Source of the DNA: Firmicutes bacterium UBA3932
Lineage (GTDB): Bacteria; Bacillota; Clostridia; Peptostreptococcales; Anaerovoracaceae
NCBI GenBank assembly: GCA_002385825.1
Contig: DGEG01000150.1
Coordinates: forward strand, 1-9,544
Direction of reading: 5' to 3'
Length of the DNA stretch: 9,544 bases
A program made the position numbers and the translations under genes. The notes beneath the pieces are model-generated. The model made no database searches. It was given only the letters and a program-made list of their open reading frames with translations, and was not told the DNA's origin. Shown here piece by piece: positions 5,789 to 9,544 of this stretch (position 1 is its first letter; the number at the start of each line of letters is the position of its first letter).

Positions 5789-6646
5789 ATGAAAAATCCA
5801 AATCTTAAGCAGATGGTTTCATTGGTTTTATCTTTGATCCTTGTTACGGGGCTTGCTGCCTGTGGACAGCCCTCCGCCGATGGCGAAGATCCCCTCTCCG
5901 AATCGGAACCTGTGGAGCTTGTAGTCTTCGCTGCGGCCAGCATGACAGAAACCTTGACAGAAATCGGCGAAATGTACAAGCAAGTGGCACCTCACGTAAC
6001 ACTGACTTTCAATTTCGACTCCTCAGGCACCCTTAAGACACAAATTGAGGAAGGAGCCGCTTGCGACATCTTCATTTCTGCGGCCCAAAAGCAGATGAAT
6101 GAACTGGACGGATCCAAAGGCAGTGATATAAATCCGAAAGGTTTAGATTTTGTAGAGCAGGGGACCCGCATTGATCTGCTGCAGAACACCGTCGCCTTAG
6201 CTGTTCCCGAAGGTAACCCCAAAAATGTAACGGATTTTGATGACATGGCCGAGAAGCTGGAAAAAGGCGAAATCCTTCTGGCCATGGGCAACGAAGACGT
6301 GCCGGTGGGACAGTATACGCAAAAGGTCTTAGCCTTTTACGGTCTCGATGAAGAAGCCCTCGCCAAAGCCGGCTGCATCACTTACGGAAGCAATGTGAAA
6401 GAAGTTACAACCCAAGTAGACCAGGCCAGCGTCGACTGCGGTGTCATCTATGGCACGGATGCTTACAGCGCCGGGCTGACCACCGTAGACGTTGCAACGA
6501 AGGAAATGTGCGGTCAGATCATCTACCCTGCCGCAGTGCTGAACATAAGCGAACACAAAGAAGAAGCGGCGGCGTTCCTGGAGTATCTGCAAAGCGATGA
6601 ATGCATGGCAGTGTTCACGAAAGTGGGTTTTGCGCCTGTAGAATAA
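5789..6646 (+). CDS. modA: Molybdate ABC transporter substrate-binding lipoprotein ModA
   Basis: Extracellular molybdate (or tungstate) receptor that hands the oxyanion to ModB. The N-terminus KQMVSLVLSLILVTGLAAC is a lipoprotein signal with lipobox LAAC and lipidated Cys 25, so the mature protein is anchored to the outer face of the membrane. The mature part shows typical ModA sequence: ELVVFAAASMTETLTEIGE (43-61), FNFDSSGTLKTQIEEG (74-89, with the Ser of the oxyanion site), CDIFISAAQKQMNEL, then VALAVPEGNP, and GVIYGTDAY in the second lobe. Length (285 aa) is normal. Start: a GTG at 5780 lies in frame but overlaps the ribosome site; AAGAAGG (5774-5780) is 8 nt before the ATG at 5789, which I prefer. 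It is followed by modB after a gap of about 30 nt. Molybdate against tungstate preference cannot be told by eye. Confidence 0.96.
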   Translation: MKNPNLKQMVSLVLSLILVTGLAACGQPSADGEDPLSESEPVELVVFAAASMTETLTEIGEMYKQVAPHVTLTFNFDSSGTLKTQIEEGAACDIFISAAQKQMNELDGSKGSDINPKGLDFVEQGTRIDLLQNTVALAVPEGNPKNVTDFDDMAEKLEKGEILLAMGNEDVPVGQYTQKVLAFYGLDEEALAKAGCITYGSNVKEVTTQVDQASVDCGVIYGTDAYSAGLTTVDVATKEMCGQIIYPAAVLNISEHKEEAAAFLEYLQSDECMAVFTKVGFAPVE

Positions 6647-6679
6647 TCATAAAAACGAAGAACAACCGGAGATATGAGT

Positions 6680-7351
6680 ATGGACTGGTACCCTCTATGG
6701 AATAGCTTGAGAATCGCGGGCATATCCTGCATAATCGTATTTTTTACCGGAATACTATTTGCCTATTACATTGCCAGGCTGCCCCGCATGCTCAAAGCGG
6801 TGTTAGACGTTATATTAACCCTTCCCCTGGTGCTGCCTCCCACGGTTTGCGGCTGGCTCCTGCTGTTGGTTTTCGGGCTCAAGCATCCTGTGGGCCGCTT
6901 TCTGCAGGAATTCGGCATACAGTTAGTGATGACCTGGTACGGAGGCATTCTGGCCTCCGCCGTAGTGGCTTTTCCTCTCATGTATAGAACCGCCCGGGGC
7001 GCTTTTGAGAGCTTTGATGAGACCTTGGAATGGAGCGGCAAAACCTTGGGATTATCCAATACTTTCATATTCTGGCGCATCCGAATGCCCGCCTGCCGCC
7101 AGGGTATTCTGGCAGGTACAGTGCTGGCCTTCGCCCGCGCTCTCGGGGAATACGGGGCCACCAGCATGCTCATCGGTTACATCCCCGGGAAAACCGCCAC
7201 CGTATCCACCACAGTCTACCAGCTGTGGCGCACCAATGACGAAGCGGGGGCCATGAAGTGGGTGCTGATCAATCTTGCCATCAGTGCAGTGATCCTGTCC
7301 ATCATCAACTTTTCGGAAGGAAAAAACAGGCAAGCGAGGCGAGGGGTATGA
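6680..7351 (+). CDS. modB: Molybdate ABC transporter permease ModB
   Basis: Membrane subunit of the molybdate importer, 223 aa, the usual size for ModB. About five hydrophobic helices are visible, starting with IAGISCIIVFFTGILFAYYI, then VILTLPLVLPPTVCGWLLLL. The cytoplasmic coupling (EAA) loop reads EWSGKTLGLSNTFIFWRIRM at about residues 117-136. It is followed by GILAGTVLAFARALGEYGAT, a stretch very typical of ModB/CysT-type permeases. Start: the ATG at 6674 is only 2 nt from GGAG (6668-6671), while the in-frame ATG at 6680 has 8-nt spacing and is preferred. Its stop overlaps the modC start (ATGA at 7348-7351), so the two subunits are probably translationally coupled. Confidence 0.95.
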   Translation: MDWYPLWNSLRIAGISCIIVFFTGILFAYYIARLPRMLKAVLDVILTLPLVLPPTVCGWLLLLVFGLKHPVGRFLQEFGIQLVMTWYGGILASAVVAFPLMYRTARGAFESFDETLEWSGKTLGLSNTFIFWRIRMPACRQGILAGTVLAFARALGEYGATSMLIGYIPGKTATVSTTVYQLWRTNDEAGAMKWVLINLAISAVILSIINFSEGKNRQARRGV

Positions 7352-8412
7352 GTCTTTATGTAAACGTTAAAAAAAGGTTGGGTGACTTTGTTCTCGATGT
7401 GGAGTTCTCTTCGGAAAAGGGTGTTTCCGGGCTCCTTGGCGCTTCCGGCTGTGGGAAAAGCGTCACCCTGCAGTGCATTGCGGGAATCATCAAACCCGAC
7501 AAGGGGAAAATCGTGCTCAACGGCACCACTCTCTACGACAGCCAGCTGGGCATCAACCTGCCGCCGCAGGAAAGGCAGGTGGGGTATCTCTTTCAAAACT
7601 ACGCCCTCTTTCCCAACATGACCGTGAAGCAGAACATCGCCTGCGGCCTGCATTACGAAAAGAACAGATCCATGCGCAAAAAAGCCGTAGCCGAGATGAT
7701 TAACCGGATGCGCCTTAACGGTTTGGAAAAACATCGTCCAAGGCAGCTTTCCGGCGGACAACAACAGCGGACGGCCCTTGCCCGGATTTTGGTGGGACAA
7801 CCGGAGATACTATTGTTGGATGAGCCTTTCAGCGCGCTAGACAGCCATCTCAGAGACCAACTCCTGGTGGAACTGCGCGACATATTGAAAACTTTCGACA
7901 AAGATACTCTGATCGTAACCCACAGCCGTGACGAGGCTTACAAGCTCTGCAACACCCTTGCCGTCATGGACAACGGGCGGATTCTGAGCATGGGAGACAC
8001 CAAAAAGATGTTTGCAGACCCGGGCACGCGGGTGGGTGCAACCATCACCGGCTGCAAGAATATAATTGAAGCGGTGAAAGCCGGCGACACATGTGTAAAA
8101 GTACCTGCCTGGGGTATTACATTTGATACGGGAAGGCCGGTTCGCGATGACCTTTGCGCCATCGGGATTCGCGCCCATTCCTTTTATGCAGAGCATTGGG
8201 GAAACCATCGGGCCGCGACGAACTCTTTTCCAATCCGCATCCTGGAAGAAATCGAGGATCCCTTTGAATGGACCATCAAGTTCATGTTCCGAGACCAGTC
8301 CCCGGAAAGTGACGCCGTATGGTGGCGCATGGCTAAAAACCGGCGGCAAACCATGGACTTACCGGATAGGCTTGCAGTGGACCCAAAAGATATTTTACTC
8401 CTTTATCAATAG
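7348..8412 (+). CDS. modC: Molybdate ABC transporter ATP-binding protein ModC
   Basis: ATPase subunit that drives molybdate uptake through ModB, 354 aa. All nucleotide-binding motifs are present: Walker A GASGCGKS (31-38), Q-loop Gln 83 in LFQNYALFP, signature LSGGQQQR (134-141), Walker B ILLLDE (154-159), D-loop SALD (162-165) and switch His 192. The C-terminal 125 residues are the regulatory part. ITGCKNIIEAVK and LCAIGIRAHSF fit the molbindin/TOBE region of ModC, but the end (IEDPFEWTIKFMFRDQSPES through WWRMAKNRRQTMDLPDRLAV) is divergent enough that I would not claim molybdate binding there. Start: the frame is open to 7258, but the ATG at 7348 gives the normal ModC beginning, overlaps the modB stop and has GAGGCGAGG (7336-7344) before it. 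Confidence 0.95.
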   Translation: MSLYVNVKKRLGDFVLDVEFSSEKGVSGLLGASGCGKSVTLQCIAGIIKPDKGKIVLNGTTLYDSQLGINLPPQERQVGYLFQNYALFPNMTVKQNIACGLHYEKNRSMRKKAVAEMINRMRLNGLEKHRPRQLSGGQQQRTALARILVGQPEILLLDEPFSALDSHLRDQLLVELRDILKTFDKDTLIVTHSRDEAYKLCNTLAVMDNGRILSMGDTKKMFADPGTRVGATITGCKNIIEAVKAGDTCVKVPAWGITFDTGRPVRDDLCAIGIRAHSFYAEHWGNHRAATNSFPIRILEEIEDPFEWTIKFMFRDQSPESDAVWWRMAKNRRQTMDLPDRLAVDPKDILLLYQ

Positions 8413-8505
8413 GGGGATAGCAGGAGCAGGTAACAGGATTGTTATAATGGCAAGAAACACTATAAACAAGAAACGCTATAATCAGTTTTGCAAGGAGGAG
8501 TTTCT
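8413..8505 (+). promoter_or_regulatory. modC-xdhC gap with candidate promoter
   Basis: Two exact TATAAT boxes lie at 8443-8448 and 8477-8482; the second is the better placed for the gene at 8506. A 17-nt spacer for it gives GAAACA (8454-8459), a weak -35. Tandem 16-nt repeats, listed separately, overlap the second box. No terminator hairpin is visible after modC, so read-through from modABC remains possible. Confidence 0.4.
8451..8482 (+). repeat. Tandem 16-nt direct repeats upstream of xdhC
   Basis: CAAGAAACACTATAAA (8451-8466) and CAAGAAACGCTATAAT (8467-8482) abut directly and differ at two positions. A related GTTATAAT lies at 8441-8448, so a [A/G/T][C/T]TATAA element recurs three times at 16-18 nt spacing. 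The arrangement resembles iterated binding sites for a regulator on or near the promoter. Confidence 0.55.
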
Positions 8506-9519
8506 ATGAGAAAGATGTTTGAGATTTTGACCGAAAGAAGCCAGAAGAACCAAGCTACCATGCTGGTTACCGTGGTGGCTGATGTAGGCAGCGCTCCCCG
8601 CGGAGCAGGCGCAAGCATGATCGTAGGAGAGGAGGGCCGCATACTGGGCACCATCGGCGGAGGCATGTTGGAATACAGGTCGACGCAGGAAGCGCAGAAA
8701 GACCTGGCAGAAGGAAAAGGACAGCTTAGACAGTACCGTTTGACAAAACAAGAGGTTGCCGGTCTCGGAATGGTCTGCGGCGGCAATGTAGACGTATTGT
8801 TCACATATATTGCACCTACGGACAAAAACAGAGCTGCCTTGACGACGGCCAGGGATCATCTTAAGGATCATCGGACGGGCTGGCTCCTGCTTCCTTTGGA
8901 CGGTTCAGGACTTGGCTTTTACAGCGATGAGAAGGGTTTGGTAGGGCTCGACGTTGAGACGGCGCCCGGAAGAACAGAACTCATCGATCATACGACCAGC
9001 ATCATCGAAACACCCTCCGGCAAGTACTACACCCAGAAACTGATGAATACCAGTCGGGTATATATATTCGGAGGCGGCCACCTTGCCCAGGAACTGGTTC
9101 CCCTCCTTGATCATCTCGGGTTCCGCTGCGTGGTAACCGACGACAGGCCGGAGTTTTCCACCAAGGAGCTTTTCCCAAACGCCGAAGAAGTTCACACGTA
9201 TAATTATTCAGAACTTGACGGCAAATTCGATGTGCAGCCCCAGGATTATATCGTCATCGTCACCCGCGGCCACGTGGGCGATTACGAATGTGAGAAATTC
9301 GCCCTGAAAACCCCCGCTTATTATATCGGCGCCGTGGGCAGCCGGGCAAAGATCGCGGAGGTCAACAGAAAGCTCAGGGCGGATGGCTTCACAGATGAAG
9401 ATATCGGGCGAATCACCACACCTATCGGCATCGATATCAAGAGCGAGACTCCGGCCGAAATTGCCGTCAGCATAGCCGCCCAGCTCATCGAATGCCGCGC
9501 AATTCAGCACAAACAATAA
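8506..9519 (+). CDS. xdhC: XdhC/CoxI-family molybdenum hydroxylase maturation factor
   Basis: Members of this family bind molybdenum cofactor, promote its sulfuration and deliver it to xanthine dehydrogenase or related hydroxylases; they are not part of the final enzyme. The N-terminal XdhC/CoxI domain shows DVGSAPRGAGASMIVGEEG (26-44), GTIGGGMLEY (48-57) and MVCGGNVDVLF (89-99). The C-terminal Rossmann-like domain has VYIFGGGHLAQELVPLLDHL (185-204), VVTDDRPEF (209-217), IVTRGH, YYIGAVGSRAK and a closing PIGIDIKSETPAEIAVSIAA. Both domains are complete in 337 aa. Start: the frame is open to 8488, but the ATG at 8506 has a perfect AAGGAGGAG (8492-8500) before it. The protein implies that the organism has a sulfurated hydroxylase, which is not in this window. 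The exact client cannot be told, so the gene symbol denotes the family. Confidence 0.93.
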   Translation: MRKMFEILTERSQKNQATMLVTVVADVGSAPRGAGASMIVGEEGRILGTIGGGMLEYRSTQEAQKDLAEGKGQLRQYRLTKQEVAGLGMVCGGNVDVLFTYIAPTDKNRAALTTARDHLKDHRTGWLLLPLDGSGLGFYSDEKGLVGLDVETAPGRTELIDHTTSIIETPSGKYYTQKLMNTSRVYIFGGGHLAQELVPLLDHLGFRCVVTDDRPEFSTKELFPNAEEVHTYNYSELDGKFDVQPQDYIVIVTRGHVGDYECEKFALKTPAYYIGAVGSRAKIAEVNRKLRADGFTDEDIGRITTPIGIDIKSETPAEIAVSIAAQLIECRAIQHKQ

Positions 9520-9520
9520 A

Positions 9521-9544
9521 TCAAAAATCAAAAGGGACTGTCCC
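9521..9544. repeat. Palindrome copy 2, truncated by window end
   Basis: Immediately after the xdhC stop, the 22 nt at 9523-9544 are identical to 2203-2224, covering the whole left arm, the centre and the first GTCCC of the right arm. If the right arm continues as in copy 1, it would form a hairpin with a T-tract directly behind xdhC and could serve as its terminator. The remainder lies outside the window. Confidence 0.7.

Noticed and set aside
7216..7800. Minus-strand open frame of 194 codons opposite modB/modC
   Set aside because: It overlaps Walker A and other invariant ModC motifs on the plus strand, and its translation looks like no protein family.
8441..8482. CRISPR-like repeat
   Set aside because: There are only two abutting 16-nt copies and no spacers; it is a tandem repeat, not an array.
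8123..8509. Plus-strand 128-codon frame spanning the end of modC and the gap
   Set aside because: It is out of frame with modC, lacks a ribosome site and has no domain; the gap is better explained as regulatory.

Overview
The window looks like a chromosomal segment of an anaerobic, low-to-mid GC Bacillota (class Clostridia or a close relative). The reasons are strong AGGAGG-type ribosome binding sites, GTG/TTG start candidates, a Gram-positive style lipoprotein signal on ModA, and short GGGAC/GTCCC and GGTGTC/GACACC palindromes between genes. This is inferred from style; no marker gene is present to name a genus.

Left part (1-2396): a small uncharacterised, mostly helical protein gene (246-839, +) converges on a membrane-bound GGDEF diguanylate cyclase gene (minus strand, most likely 867-2075). 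The divergent space 2076-2396 holds a near-perfect 35-nt palindrome, candidate promoters for the right-hand cluster and two further small inverted repeats.

Right part (2397-9519): seven plus-strand genes, all of which can be tied to molybdenum uptake or molybdenum-cofactor handling. In order: (i) a MocA-like molybdopterin nucleotidyltransferase fused to a ModE-type winged helix; (ii) a two-domain protein, histidine phosphatase plus HD phosphohydrolase; (iii) a MoeA/MoaB-fold molybdopterin-binding protein ending in a CX2CX2CX4C cysteine cluster; (iv-vi) modA, modB and modC, the molybdate ABC transporter; (vii) an XdhC/CoxI-family maturation factor that in known relatives loads sulfurated cofactor into xanthine dehydrogenase-type hydroxylases. 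Genes ii/iii and modB/modC overlap by ATGA. A 230-nt leader with several inverted repeats precedes modA, and a 93-nt gap with two 16-nt tandem repeats precedes xdhC, so the cluster may consist of three transcription units.

Taken together this is a supply-and-maturation island for a molybdenum hydroxylase: molybdate import, metal insertion or cofactor binding, cytidylylation, and delivery by XdhC. The hydroxylase itself is not in the window and would be expected downstream or elsewhere. The unusual parts are the enzyme-regulator fusion (i), the double phosphatase (ii) and the Cys tail (iii). These suggest a non-textbook branch of cofactor maturation and its control. The cluster is bracketed by two copies of the same palindrome, the right copy being cut by the window end.
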